A stretch of DNA of 64,000 bases from JAKRSE01 sp943369295 (GCA_943369295.1 CALRMU020000001.1:1054001-1118000), one strand, 5' to 3'. Counted from the first letter of the stretch, positions 40,501 to 49,938 are shown. The notes: generated by a model not told the origin, from the sequence alone. A program made the numbers and translations.

Positions 40501-41642
40501 AACTCTCCGGCCATGGGGCCATCATCTTCGGGCCGGGCAAAAGGAAGCTCCTTTCCAGTGGAAATGTCCCACAGCTTCAGCTTGTCATCGTCGCCGTAGG
40601 TGCCGGCTTTCAGACCATCTTGGCTGATTCTTAACTCTCTCAAAGCCTTGGTGTGGCCGGTCAGTTTTCGGACCGGAGCCAAATTCTTGCGGTCGATCAC
40701 TTCCATCGTTCCGTCGCGACCAGCAACAATCATCCATTCCCCTTTAGGGCCGGCAAACCTGGCTCCGATTTGGGGGTTGCCTAAGATGTTTCTAGAGCCT
40801 GCAACATGCTCCTTCTCAAGAAGAATCGCCCCGGTTTTGGCGTCGAAAAGCCTCGCCTTGCCATCGCTGACGCTGACCAGAATCTGGCTGTCATCAGATG
40901 AGAAATAGATGCTCTTGGCGTCGACTTTGTCCAAGCCCCCCAGGCTGCTTTGCGGCCCCTGCCATGAACCCAGAACCTTGACCAGCTGGCCTGAAGTCTT
41001 CCAGAGACTGGCCGAACCATCCCCCGAGGCCATGGCAACCAGGCTGCCGTCCATCGAAATATCGGCTTGACGAATGAGCATGGTGTGGCTGCCCAGCCAG
41101 GTGATCTTGGTCGGATCTTTGGGGGAGAGCACCCCCACTTTGCCCTCTCGTGTGCAGATAAGCAGCCACTGAGAATTGCGGCTCCAGACCAGGGAGGTGA
41201 AATACTTTTCTTCTTCGACGGCCACCCCGGCAATGCGGGCAGAGGCGGCGTCCCAAATGACGATCCTTCCGGGCGAGGCGGTCGCGATCAACATTCCATC
41301 TGGCGACATCTGAGCCGAGCCGACAGAGTCACCTTTCAAACCTCGGGGCGGAACAAGTTCTGCCAGCAGCAGCATCCGGTCGGCATCCCACAGCTTTGGC
41401 GCACTGACTCGATCATGCGCCAGCAGTCTGCGTCCATCCGGCGACTGCTGCAGGTCAAGCAGGTTGACGGTTGACTGAATAGGCAGCAGGCGAACCTGCC
41501 TTTTCTGTTCTGCCTGGGCTGGAGCAGCGGTGGAACTGCGGCCTGCTTGGCCGATGGCGAGGGCGGAAATGATTCCGGCCCCTAGCATGAGGGCCAGGAG
41601 CCGGTGACCAGCCCCCGCCCGAAGTTTGATCGGGCTGGGCAT
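37578..41642 (-). CDS. WD40-repeat protein with C-terminal caspase (C14) domain
   Basis: 1354 residues. An N-terminal hydrophobic stretch (RLLALMLGAGIISALAIG) is followed by a series of WD40 blades with the phrases SPDGRRLLAHD, SPDGMLIATASPGRIVIWD and SMDGSLVAMASGDGSASLWK. Roughly residues 50-800 are propeller-like. An Ig-like region then precedes the caspase domain at about 980-1200, with VYLSGHGT (His1032) and VILDTCHSG (Cys1089), both catalytic residues intact. A C-terminal about 150-residue domain follows. Caspase-WD40 fusions are typical of bacterial signalling proteases. It lies 11 bases after the 312-residue caspase gene and 9 before the AAA+ ATPase gene. Confidence 0.87.
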   Translation of the reverse strand: MPSPIKLRAGAGHRLLALMLGAGIISALAIGQAGRSSTAAPAQAEQKRQVRLLPIQSTVNLLDLQQSPDGRRLLAHDRVSAPKLWDADRMLLLAELVPPRGLKGDSVGSAQMSPDGMLIATASPGRIVIWDAASARIAGVAVEEEKYFTSLVWSRNSQWLLICTREGKVGVLSPKDPTKITWLGSHTMLIRQADISMDGSLVAMASGDGSASLWKTSGQLVKVLGSWQGPQSSLGGLDKVDAKSIYFSSDDSQILVSVSDGKARLFDAKTGAILLEKEHVAGSRNILGNPQIGARFAGPKGEWMIVAGRDGTMEVIDRKNLAPVRKLTGHTKALRELRISQDGLKAGTYGDDDKLKLWDISTGKELPFARPEDDGPMAGEFSFDSKSFWVGYQSGTIRRHDLATGVAQQIQAGAALVINNAVFFPESGRMRLSASPDTRSFTYRPIFASMEQSAPVFSPPATTFGHVSSPDGRMLVLQDSATNTLRVHDLDRPSLTKPERSWSYRQAFFSKDNSKLFLVQSKGVFKIRADTMKIEDSWGFEEAQVWRDAIPSPDGTKVILTNYVIPGSQPQVIVLDLVKDLFTRFAPFRSGYTVPAWTPDSTKLILSEHEKTDVYSGEDYTLLKTIEHKNFTPVRHEVTVVDSRHAVLTGLAGLVLDIEEGKVVRDLGPMMDAPTTGAAISADKRLIVFGRSGNQLTPPEGNSLRVEELISGKEVVVRYDSAIIGCGFIHGTNRIWLEHFNDIDILSLNESAKTLKREGTFAAMRDGSWLALDDEGRYDATDPGRVPGASYVISWPGGIEAIEVEQMKGRYYDPNLFAKILGIDKDPKREVPPLASLRLFPEVKVSQNSRKTNLIDIELKSRDDGGIGKVVVKVNGKVVDTREGKGYYSIDKASFSSLLLPEAALPPGSTNWLEVIATNQDGDLTSPPTRLDLGVPQDLKAPDVKLYALFTGVGDYIGADGDLQAPPNDARELAKSMQVTAERLLPGRVNIEVLTTADPSKKPTRAAILAWLKDVSTKATSSDILLVYLSGHGTSKMGDKTGYFFLAADADPANLAASAIGTTVVSGEDLQAALAAIPAQKQVVILDTCHSGAAAKDLVADRSVSGDYRRAYESLRDAAGVWLLAGSAADQLSYESVQVDHGMLTYSLLEAIDQASPAGLRPGNGSELFLDVERWLTYAADRVESLKNEVGIKGVQRPEFRRSSASSFDLGLTKPEFRGQLGLRPPKPVVIVGTFDLDEEDPLGLEKVIATEMRQAEGVKAWFDIAKHPLVYRIAGSYTVSGEVVKVRVVVQRFDAEMNRRTLETIEVEGAKSSLAALALKLRQAVEAKILQLEVPIKTPRNLGGPAAQPAGAG

Positions 41643-41653
41643 GTTGTTGATCC

Positions 41654-42592
41654 TTAACCTTTAAGCCAAATCGGCTTTTCTGACCGATCCTTAGAGCTGA
41701 ATTCTGCCTGAGGTCGCTGCTTAACATTCTCGACATCCTTGAAAGTGTCTTCGAACATCATCTCCAAGGCTTCCATAAGGGGGCCGATGGGAAGGCTGTC
41801 ATCTTTCTTAAGGATATCCAAAAGAATGAAGGTGAAGAGTCCGTGAGGAGCGATTTCCTTTTCAGGATTGCCTGGGAAGTCGATTGAGGGAACATTCTCC
41901 TGGCTGGCAAAAATGAAGGCAAATTCTCCGTTAGTCGCTGTCATTGCCTTGGCAGTTAACGGCACAGACTTCATCAATTCTGCCAGCTTTGGCATGGCTT
42001 TAATTGATTTGGGGCTAAGGCTGCCAGCTGTTCGATACTTGACCTTGCCCTTCATAGGAGGACGAGACATCCCACCAGAGAAGCAGGAGTCGAACATGTA
42101 GGTAGCGTTGACTCCGTTGGCGGCAAGAACCTTAGACATTTCGGCAAAAAACTTGTCAACAACCAGCGTGTCATCACCGAGAACGACTGCCTGGTCCAGC
42201 TTGCCAGGAGTGTCGGTGGGGACCTCGGCACCGTGGCCAGAGAACATAAAGATCACCTGGTCGCCTGGCTTGGCTGATTTAGCCAGCCACTGAATATCTG
42301 CCTTAAAGTTTGTGACATTGGCATCCTTGTCAGTTCTCGTCTTCATGTTGGCAGCCTTGATCACTTTCTTTTCGACCAAGAGCTTGCCCATTTCGGTCAC
42401 ATCGTTAATGCATCCCTTGAGGTCCGGGTCAACAACATTGCCGTTCGAATCCTTCATGGGGTTGCCCTGAGTATCCACAGGAGTTGGGTAATCGTTGACC
42501 CCGATGAAGAGCGCGTAGGTTTCTGCATTTGCTGCCGCAAAGCCCATAAGAACCATGGCACCGATGCCGAGACGAGAAAAGAATCTGTTCAT
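41654..42592 (-). CDS. Secreted metacaspase-like (C14) protease
   Basis: 312 residues. The signal peptide is MNRFFSRLGIGAMVLMGFAA with cleavage after ANA. The caspase p20 core opens TYALFIGVNDYP and carries His120 in FMFSGHGAE and Cys170 in MFDSCFSGG, with Asp168 in the S1 position (DSC). The catalytic dyad is therefore complete and the protein should be active outside the cytoplasm. Metacaspases cut after Arg/Lys, though the specificity here is not certain. It is the first gene of a three-gene operon. Confidence 0.88.
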   Translation of the reverse strand: MNRFFSRLGIGAMVLMGFAAANAETYALFIGVNDYPTPVDTQGNPMKDSNGNVVDPDLKGCINDVTEMGKLLVEKKVIKAANMKTRTDKDANVTNFKADIQWLAKSAKPGDQVIFMFSGHGAEVPTDTPGKLDQAVVLGDDTLVVDKFFAEMSKVLAANGVNATYMFDSCFSGGMSRPPMKGKVKYRTAGSLSPKSIKAMPKLAELMKSVPLTAKAMTATNGEFAFIFASQENVPSIDFPGNPEKEIAPHGLFTFILLDILKKDDSLPIGPLMEALEMMFEDTFKDVENVKQRPQAEFSSKDRSEKPIWLKG

Positions 42593-42798
42593 GGAATTGT
42601 TTTGCCCTCAGTGGCGAAAAGGTTTAGCCATCCGCCGAGATTTGTGTGTCGCAGGTCGGACGGCTTGTTAAGATGCTGGTTTCACGTTACCCCAACAAAG
42701 ACCCGGGACCACAAAGGTAACGATTCTTTGAAGAACTTTCAGTTTCTCCTCAGATATGGTTGGCTGAGCATCGTTAAGGGCAACTTTTGAAGGGGAAT

Positions 42799-42831
42799 CT
42801 GGCCGAAAAGCTCACTTTCAAAAGCGGCCAG
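42799..42831 (-). terminator. Stem-loop directly after the GHL10 gene
   Basis: CTGGCCG (42799-42805) pairs with CGGCCAG (42825-42831) around a nested CTTTTGAAAG-type element, starting at the base after the stop codon. The T-run is short, so termination strength is uncertain. Confidence 0.5.
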
Positions 42832-43797
42832 TCATGAGATTCCGCGTTCAAACGCCGCCCACATTTCGTCTGAGAGTCCTCCGAACATTGAAACTCCTGA
42901 TGCTCCTCTGTGCAGAGCAGTTTTGATGCCTGCCTCGAACTCGCCAGGAGTGTTGAAGCCAGGCAGGTAGAGGCCAGCATAGACAGGAATCTTGACGGCC
43001 TGAATGTCCTCTCTTACTGCGTCACCAATCCACTCCACCGGCTTCTCGTAAAAGCTGTGGTAGATCATGGGGGCAACGATATCTAGGGGCCACTTATCCC
43101 AATCCTGCCGACAGATGGTTCGAGCCATGGCGGGGGTAGGGAAGACCGCCGCGCTGAGCTGCTTGCCTTGCGCCTTTACCCCTGCCGAGACTTCCTTCAC
43201 CAGCTGCGTTACCAAGCCTTGTCTAAAGTGAATCCAGTCAGAATCAGCCCAGGGCTTTTCCATTTTTCTTGGGTCGCGGCCATGCAGGGCCATAAAGGCC
43301 TTGCATGTCGCCTCGGAATAGCAGAAGTCGTAATCGGCCAGCTCTTCGGTCTGGTCAAGCCCGTAGGTTTTCCAAAGAGCCTTGGGCAGAATCACATCGG
43401 GGTAGCGAACGTAATCGAGGTGGACACCCTGCACCCAGGGCTTCTCAGCAATCTCAACTGCTTTATCGCGAATGTAAGCTCGCACTTCCGGAATCGCGGG
43501 GTTGATCCACCGGTAGTAGCCGACATAAGGAGGCTGGTCGTAACAAGATTTGCCAGATCGGCTGACTTGGTACCACTCGGGGTGCCTTTCACGAATCCAG
43601 GCATCGCCGCGGTTGGTCGTCCACATCCAGACATGAAGATCCAGTTCGCATTCGCGGACGATCTCGTAGACCCTGTCTTCTGATTGATGAAGAAAGATTC
43701 CGGAGATACCCCTCTGCTTCAGACTTCTGAACTTATCTTTCAGAACCTGAGAGGTCGAATTGGCATCTCCGTCGCTCCATACCCAGTGTTTAGCCAT
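42832..43797 (-). CDS. GHL10/DUF187-type glycoside hydrolase
   Basis: 321 residues, the domain length of the GHL10-like family. The barrel shows GISGIFLHQSEDRVY, WVQGVHLDYVRYPD with the conserved DYVRYP motif, and IVAPMIYHSFYEKP. No signal peptide precedes it, which is unusual because family members normally act outside the cell on glycans. The start ATG lies directly against the upstream gene's stop, so translation is coupled to the GH2 gene. The substrate is unknown. Confidence 0.85.
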   Translation of the reverse strand: MAKHWVWSDGDANSTSQVLKDKFRSLKQRGISGIFLHQSEDRVYEIVRECELDLHVWMWTTNRGDAWIRERHPEWYQVSRSGKSCYDQPPYVGYYRWINPAIPEVRAYIRDKAVEIAEKPWVQGVHLDYVRYPDVILPKALWKTYGLDQTEELADYDFCYSEATCKAFMALHGRDPRKMEKPWADSDWIHFRQGLVTQLVKEVSAGVKAQGKQLSAAVFPTPAMARTICRQDWDKWPLDIVAPMIYHSFYEKPVEWIGDAVREDIQAVKIPVYAGLYLPGFNTPGEFEAGIKTALHRGASGVSMFGGLSDEMWAAFERGIS

Positions 43798-46700
43798 TCA
43801 GCTCCGAGCAAAGGCAATTCTTCTGATGAAAAGATTCCTGTCTTCACCGCCGCCAGAGGCGTCGTTGGTAAAGCGGACTCTCACCTGTTTTTTGCCTGCA
43901 GAAAGAGTAATCCCTTTTAACGTGTAGCTTGTCAACTCACCTCGGGTGCAGATGGCTCGGCCGACTTCTTTTCCATCAATCTCAACTGTGAATTCAGAAA
44001 AGACTCCGGCCGTTGGGCTGCTCTCAGCCTGAACTTCAATGGAATAAGTTCCAGCCTGGGCGGCAAAGATCTCGGCTATGGCACTGCCGTTCGATCTCAT
44101 TTCCAGCATTCCAGACCGAGATGAGTTGTAGGGGCCAGATTCCACTTTGAAGAGCTCTAGAGGCAGGCTTTCTCCCCCACTCGTTTCAGGAACGTTGAAC
44201 TCCATGCCCAAGTTGGCACAAAGGGCTCCCAGCAGCCGTTCGGTCTTTACGGCGTTGCCATCCATCAGCTCTGTTTTCAGAGTCATCGCCACCACTTGGC
44301 TCGATCCCTTCTTCCAAGCGGCTATTGTGCCAGGGCCAGAGAGCATTCTCACATCGCTTGGCAGCTTGACCGGTGGGAGAAGGGTGATCGACTTGAGGCT
44401 GAAGGCGGCGGCATCTTCGGCCCAGTCGGCTGCATTTTCTACCCGGAAGGAGATGGAGACCTCTCCCTTAGGAAGGTTGACCCAAGTGCGGGTCGTGCCC
44501 TTGTTGAAGATGACGTGCTCTTGATGAACATCGTTGATCATCAGGCTGACAATCGCTCCCTTGATCGATTCGCCCTCAATGTCGATCGGTGTCCATCCTC
44601 CCTCAGAGATAGTCGTCTTCACCATGAGTGGAGACTTTCTCCTGATCAAAACAGAGTCGCTTCTTCTTTCAATAATCCTGCCGGAGAACTTGGTGGAGTC
44701 GATTTTTGTCGCTCTTCCAGTAGGGGCAGGGAGTGAAAAGATGCCTGATGCTGTGTTGGGGATAATCTGAATCTGTCTGTCCCAACCAACTGGTTGAGTC
44801 GTCCAAATCAGCTCTTCAGCCGTGACCCCAGTTAGCAAGGGATCAAATCCCTGCCAAGAGTTGGTGTGACTGCCAGGAACGAAGTTCACCATTTGGTGGC
44901 CAAGATCAGAGGCCAATGCCTGATAACTGATTGAATCTGAAACGAACCAGAGGACAGGCAGGCCCTCCTTCCTAATCCTCTCAAGAACCCAAGATGGAGC
45001 GGAACCTCCAGCGACAACAACACCGGAAACTGCTCCGGATTGTGCCGCATTCCCAGCCTTTTCAACCTTCAGGTCAAGCGCCTGCAGCTTTTGCAAGAGT
45101 TTGTCGTTCTCACCGACAAACAAGACCTTGCCGCTTCGACCAGTTGGTTGAGCGGCTGTGAAGTCAAGGGCTTTTTGGATCGTGCCTAGGGCAGCAGGAT
45201 CTTCTTTCATCTTGCTGCCAGCCAGCATCTGGACAAAGGTGAAGTGTCCTTGGCCGAACCTCAAGGTGCTTATCGGGGACTGGGCCAGACTCTGGGGCCC
45301 TCCGGTTGATGCAAGGCTTCTCAGGCCGCTTTTTCCAGATCTCTGAATCTGCTGATGTGCGGCGATCATGTCTTTCCCCCAGAACTTCAAAGAAGGCCAG
45401 TCCGGCAGGTCTGCAAAAGCCATGGTCGACATGTGGTCTGCCGTTTGAACGGGAAGACCAAGGGAAGCCAGAGACCTCTGCTCAAGAATCACAGCCCTGC
45501 CGCCCTGGGCCACAAACTGTTTTAGGATCGTGAGGTCCAGGGCGCTTGCTCCGACGACAGGGAGGCTTTCTGCCTCGGCTGGCTTCATGGGGTTAAGCAG
45601 TCCAGCCGCAACCACGACTGATGTGGTTTTTGGGTCCCGGCTTGAAAGAGCCATAAGGTCAGATGCCTTCTCGATCTGCACCAAGGTTCTTCCGCCAGAC
45701 CCCTTAAGCTGACTCGTTTGAGGGGAGACTTCCAGAGGAAGGGACCGCTGGTCATGAACCTTCATCCCTTCAACCAGGATGACTTTCCCCCTCAGAACCT
45801 GCTTCGAGGTCACTTTGGGCAGGGGAAGGCTGAAGGTGAGGGTGTCGTTTTCGCCCGGGTTCAGTCTCACGGATTGAGAGAGAGTTGAGGCGCCAGGCAC
45901 TTCAAGCTTCAGCACCATCTGCCTTGGCAGAGGCGAATCGTTAAACACGTCGTAGGCCAGTTCTAGCTTGTTACCGGCAAAGCCGCGCAGAGCGCGATAG
46001 CGGGGGAAAGCAGCAATAGGGTTGTAGAACTCAGTTTGGGCGGCCATCCCACCAGGATTTTCTGTGTCGATGCCGAAGCCAAATGCTGTCCAGGGGCTTA
46101 GGCCGGTCACACCGGCTCGACGGTAGGCAACTGTCTGGTCGTACCATGCTCGGTGACGGGCAGAGGAATTGAACTTGTCTTTATTGCTGTAGGCTTGGGG
46201 ACCATAAAAGACCGAGCCGGGTGAGTAATCGCCGAAGGGGACCCAAAGGTATTCGCCAATGTAGAGCGGCTTCTTGCGATCCCAGTTGAAGGATGTGCTG
46301 GTGGTTCCCAGCATGCCGCCAGCGGCGTCAGTCTGTTTTCCAGTCCCCAGCCAGTCTGTGATGACGGGGTAGGCGTGCTGGGCCGGCAGTTCGTGGGGAT
46401 AGTGCAGCCCGATCACATCGTATGCGCCGTCGGGATCGATGTCGGCTTCAAAGGTGACGGGACGTGTGGGGTCCAGTTGTTTGGCAAAGCGGGCCAAATC
46501 TCCCTGCTTCTTGGGAAGATCTGGGTCGCGAGACTGGTTGCCCATAAAGAGAATCTCGTTGCCAAGACTCCACATGATGACGCTGGGGTGGTTGAAGCTC
46601 CACTGGTAAAGGCCAGCAATAACTTCTTTGTAGTTCTGCCAAAAGCGCGGATCTTTGTAGGCGTACATGCCCGACCCGTCTGTGTACATGGGGCCCTCTT

Positions 46701-47757
46701 CAACCAGCATCAAGCCGATTTCATCAGCTATCTCCCTTACTTCTTTCTGCCATGGGCCGATATGTGGCCGGAAGGTGTTGGCGTTTGTTGCCTTTACAGC
46801 CAGCATGCGCCGTCTCAGCTCTTTGGGTTCTATGGGCAGTGTCGAAGGCCAAGTGCTAGTGGCCAGCAGGTTGCGGCGGACACCGTTGAGATAGAAGTTC
46901 GGTCCCTCGATATGGACCTCTCTAAAGCCAAACCTCACTTGAGACCTGTCCATCACCTGGCCACCAGGACCAGTTAGGTCGGCGATAAGGTGGTAGAGAT
47001 GGGGGCTTTCTGGGCTCCATAGTTTGGGAGATTTGAAGGCTGAGGTAAGGCTCCAGGTTCCATCGGCTCTGACCTCAGCTTGGCCAAGATTCGTTACCTG
47101 CCCTGATTTGGACTTTGCCGAAAGATTGACCTTGCTGCCAGGCATAGATCCATTGGCCAAGCCTGTTACAGAGATCGTCCCCTTTTTGACGCTCGTCATG
47201 ATTCTAAAAGCGGAATCAGTGAGATGAGAATCGGGTCGGACTCGCAGCCGCACGGGCAGAACGATCCCCATCGAGTCGGTGTAGCCTCCTACTGGCCAGA
47301 TCAGTTTTCCGGCTCGGTCGGCATCGGTTGCTCCGGGAGGAGCAATGTAGCCGTCCGCATAGAGCTCCCCTTTGTCCGCGCAGCGAAGAGCGATTTCAAC
47401 ACTCTTTTTGCCCTTGACTGCCTGGGTGATCTCGATCTCGCGTGGTGAAAAGTTGTTGAACCAGCGGTCGACTTGGACTCCATCGACGAACAAAGTCGCT
47501 CCCTTGCCCGCAGAATCGAACTGGAGAAAAACCCTTCCTGATGCGGGGACATCCAGGGTGCGGCGGTACCAGATAACGGTACGCGGGCCAGGTGCAGGGA
47601 CGAATTCAATGTTGGGCAGGTTCGCCTTCTGCCATCCCTGGGTTGGAACCTGGCTTGCCAGAGTGCTGGTGCGAAATGTCTCCCATCCATCCTTCAAGAT
47701 AACTTCGGACCTTGTCGGCTGGGCCGTGAGAATCAGGGCGAAAATTGCGGAAGTCAT
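43798..47757 (-). CDS. GH2-family glycoside hydrolase (beta-galactosidase-like), large
   Basis: About 1319 residues from the ATG at 47757, which starts a weak signal sequence (TSAIFALILTAQPTRS). The sugar-binding and Ig-like domains lead to the GH2 barrel with the acid/base in IMWSLGNEI (Glu401) and the nucleophile in PLYIGEYLW (Glu502). The C-terminal 700 residues comprise several beta domains, ending in a carbohydrate-binding-like module (GTYSIEVQAE). GH2 enzymes remove beta-linked galactose, mannose or glucuronic acid. The exact sugar cannot be fixed. It heads a pair with the GHL10 gene. Confidence 0.88.
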   Translation of the reverse strand: MTSAIFALILTAQPTRSEVILKDGWETFRTSTLASQVPTQGWQKANLPNIEFVPAPGPRTVIWYRRTLDVPASGRVFLQFDSAGKGATLFVDGVQVDRWFNNFSPREIEITQAVKGKKSVEIALRCADKGELYADGYIAPPGATDADRAGKLIWPVGGYTDSMGIVLPVRLRVRPDSHLTDSAFRIMTSVKKGTISVTGLANGSMPGSKVNLSAKSKSGQVTNLGQAEVRADGTWSLTSAFKSPKLWSPESPHLYHLIADLTGPGGQVMDRSQVRFGFREVHIEGPNFYLNGVRRNLLATSTWPSTLPIEPKELRRRMLAVKATNANTFRPHIGPWQKEVREIADEIGLMLVEEGPMYTDGSGMYAYKDPRFWQNYKEVIAGLYQWSFNHPSVIMWSLGNEILFMGNQSRDPDLPKKQGDLARFAKQLDPTRPVTFEADIDPDGAYDVIGLHYPHELPAQHAYPVITDWLGTGKQTDAAGGMLGTTSTSFNWDRKKPLYIGEYLWVPFGDYSPGSVFYGPQAYSNKDKFNSSARHRAWYDQTVAYRRAGVTGLSPWTAFGFGIDTENPGGMAAQTEFYNPIAAFPRYRALRGFAGNKLELAYDVFNDSPLPRQMVLKLEVPGASTLSQSVRLNPGENDTLTFSLPLPKVTSKQVLRGKVILVEGMKVHDQRSLPLEVSPQTSQLKGSGGRTLVQIEKASDLMALSSRDPKTTSVVVAAGLLNPMKPAEAESLPVVGASALDLTILKQFVAQGGRAVILEQRSLASLGLPVQTADHMSTMAFADLPDWPSLKFWGKDMIAAHQQIQRSGKSGLRSLASTGGPQSLAQSPISTLRFGQGHFTFVQMLAGSKMKEDPAALGTIQKALDFTAAQPTGRSGKVLFVGENDKLLQKLQALDLKVEKAGNAAQSGAVSGVVVAGGSAPSWVLERIRKEGLPVLWFVSDSISYQALASDLGHQMVNFVPGSHTNSWQGFDPLLTGVTAEELIWTTQPVGWDRQIQIIPNTASGIFSLPAPTGRATKIDSTKFSGRIIERRSDSVLIRRKSPLMVKTTISEGGWTPIDIEGESIKGAIVSLMINDVHQEHVIFNKGTTRTWVNLPKGEVSISFRVENAADWAEDAAAFSLKSITLLPPVKLPSDVRMLSGPGTIAAWKKGSSQVVAMTLKTELMDGNAVKTERLLGALCANLGMEFNVPETSGGESLPLELFKVESGPYNSSRSGMLEMRSNGSAIAEIFAAQAGTYSIEVQAESSPTAGVFSEFTVEIDGKEVGRAICTRGELTSYTLKGITLSAGKKQVRVRFTNDASGGGEDRNLFIRRIAFARS

Positions 47758-48003
47758 CGTGTGCCCCTCACTGCCCAATAGCAAAAAGTACAGTTTGTGG
47801 GAGTGGTGCGGCTTTGCATCATGGCTGGCTCCTTAGTCGAAATTGACCTTGGTTCTTTGATCCACCCTACCACCGCCTCTTCTGGTTCATTGGCAGTTGA
47901 GAGGCAGAATGATACGAAGTGCATCAGTCCGAGGTTTTTCAATCTAGTATCCTTTGTTTGTGGCTGGCCTCGACTCTTATCTGCTTTTAGGGGGCCACCT
48001 GTT

Positions 48004-49257
48004 TTGAAGCCTGACGTTTTGGTGATCGGAGGGGGAGCGGCAGGGATTTTTGCCGCTATGAACGCAGCCCGACATGGCGCCAAGGTGCTGCTTGTCGAAA
48101 AGACCGATCGCCTCGGAACCAAGATTCTGATCAGCGGGGGAGGCAAGTGCAATGTCGCTCACGACGGTTCAATGGAAAGTGTCCTTAGGGCCTTCCGCCC
48201 AAACGAAGCCCGATTCATTCGGCCCGCCTGCCACCTGATGCCGAATCGCGAGATCATCAGCTTCTTCACCGATCGTGGACTAGAGGTTTACACCCGACCC
48301 GATGGCCGCGTTTTTCCTGTCTGGCAGACGGCAAAAGATGTTGTAGCGATTTTGGAGAATGCCTTGGCGGAAGCCAGAGTGCAGATTTGGCACGACTGCC
48401 CAGTAACAAGGGTTCTTTCAGAAGATGGCCAGGTAACTGGAATCGAGACCCCGCGCGGAATCATCGAGTGCCGCCATATCGTGCTCAGCGTCGGAGGTTC
48501 CAGCTATCCGAAAACAGGTTCAACGGGTGATGGCTGGCCATGGGCTAAAGAACTTGGCCACAGCATCGTCAAGGTGAAGGCGGCCCTGGCCCCCATGTAT
48601 CTCGAACTCGACACAGAAGAACTGAAGGCCGGAATCGCTTTGCGCCATGTTCTGCTAAAGGCTCGTTTAGCAGGCAAGGAGATTGCTCGATGGAGGGCCG
48701 ACCTGCTTTTTACCCACAAGGGGGTCAGCGGGCCAAGCGTTCTAGGAATCAGCCGTGTCGTCGCGGAGCGATTTCATGAAGGAGAGATCAGTCTGGAGAT
48801 TGACCTTCTCTCTGATGAAACGTTCGAGACCCTTTCGGCTAACCTCAAGAATTGGGTAGCGGCCAATCAACGAAAGGGAATCACAACCTTCCTCGATGCC
48901 ATTGTTCCTTCGAGGCTGGAGCCAGATATTTTGGCCGCGGCCGGCTTGGAGAATGTTCCTGCCCAGACAGTGGGGAAGAAAGGACTCAACCGTTTGGTGG
49001 AAGTCCTGAAAGGCTGGAAGATTGGAGCAGTACGAACCGTTCCTCTTGAGAAAGGCGAAGTCGTGGCAGGGGGGATTTCTTTGGATGAAGTCGATCCTAA
49101 GACCATGAGAAGCTTAAAGTGTCAAGGGCTTTATCCATGTGGTGAGATTTTGGATGTTGCTGGTCCGGTGGGCGGCTACAACCTTCAGGCTGCTTTTGCG
49201 ACCGGGTTTCTGGCGGGGCAGACGGCAGCAGAAGATGCTTTGGCAGGTCGGAGTTAG
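48004..49257 (+). CDS. HI0933/YhiN-type flavoprotein (BaiN-like oxidoreductase)
   Basis: About 417 residues from TTG at 48004. The frame is open far upstream, but the FAD-binding motif KPDVLVIGGGAAGIFAAMNA must be close to the N-terminus. AGGGGG lies nine bases before the TTG. Further motifs are TDRLGTKILISGGGKCNV, GGSSYPKTGSTGDGW and the C-terminal GLYPCGEILDVAGPVGGYNL, all characteristic of this flavoprotein group. Some members reduce bile-acid-type enones, but the substrate in a soil or aquatic bacterium is unknown. Confidence 0.88.
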   Translation: MKPDVLVIGGGAAGIFAAMNAARHGAKVLLVEKTDRLGTKILISGGGKCNVAHDGSMESVLRAFRPNEARFIRPACHLMPNREIISFFTDRGLEVYTRPDGRVFPVWQTAKDVVAILENALAEARVQIWHDCPVTRVLSEDGQVTGIETPRGIIECRHIVLSVGGSSYPKTGSTGDGWPWAKELGHSIVKVKAALAPMYLELDTEELKAGIALRHVLLKARLAGKEIARWRADLLFTHKGVSGPSVLGISRVVAERFHEGEISLEIDLLSDETFETLSANLKNWVAANQRKGITTFLDAIVPSRLEPDILAAAGLENVPAQTVGKKGLNRLVEVLKGWKIGAVRTVPLEKGEVVAGGISLDEVDPKTMRSLKCQGLYPCGEILDVAGPVGGYNLQAAFATGFLAGQTAAEDALAGRS

Positions 49258-49938
49258 AGGCTTGTAGATTATCGTTGGTGTTTGTTTGCCTTCTAAATGG
49301 TTTTGGTGCCCCGCTCTGGCCCGAGCCTGCGAGGGAAGGGCGGGAACGAGGTCTGTTTGAACAGGTCTTTCCCGGCGGCTTGGATCTTTGTCATTTCCCG
49401 CCCGACAGCAGGCTGATCGGGGCGGGGCACAGAGAATTCGCACAGGAAAGTCGACCAACTTTGTTCCTCAACCCTGCGAGGGTTGAGGCATAAGAAGCAC
49501 GGCTCAAGAGGTCGTGGCACCTAAGGTCGGAGTGAGCCAATGCCACTGGCAGCGCCAGTGCTTCCATCAAGCAGCCAAGATCCAATCAAACCTGTAGCAT
49601 CCTGTTCTGAGTGTTTCCCCAAATGTGGTTTCTGGGCGAAGCGAACCGGATGCCCAGAAACCGCCAAATCAAAAAGCCCCCGCCTGGAGAGGAGGGGTTT
49701 GGGGGTGGTCGATCTTGTTTTTTGCTTCTATAAGGATCATTCTCTTCTTCAGAAAGATCGAAGGCACCCGGGTGGGAGAGAGTCACGGCTACTGAAAGCG
49801 ACAATCCCCTGAAGCCCAAGGCAGATTTAAGTTGACACCCAAATTAGACCCACTGTCACTTCTAGAATAGTGCTTACACTGAACCGTGAACTCATCCCTT
49901 CAAATTGCTGGAGAAACCCAGAAAAAGAGGGATGACTG
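49258..49938. repeat. Repeat-rich intergenic region
   Basis: No supportable gene. Elements in order: the CCCGCCCGA-type hairpin (49397-49430), the CCTCAACCCT-GCG-AGGGTTGAGG hairpin (49467-49488), the CACGGCTC-type hairpin (49498-49520), the CACTGGC-AGC-GCCAGTG hairpin (49541-49560), and the perfect 11-bp stem GGTTTCTGGGC/GCCCAGAAACC (49627-49662). A GC-rich stretch (49675-49707) precedes the SulP gene. Ordering of these families is similar to that in 52660-53145. Confidence 0.75.
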
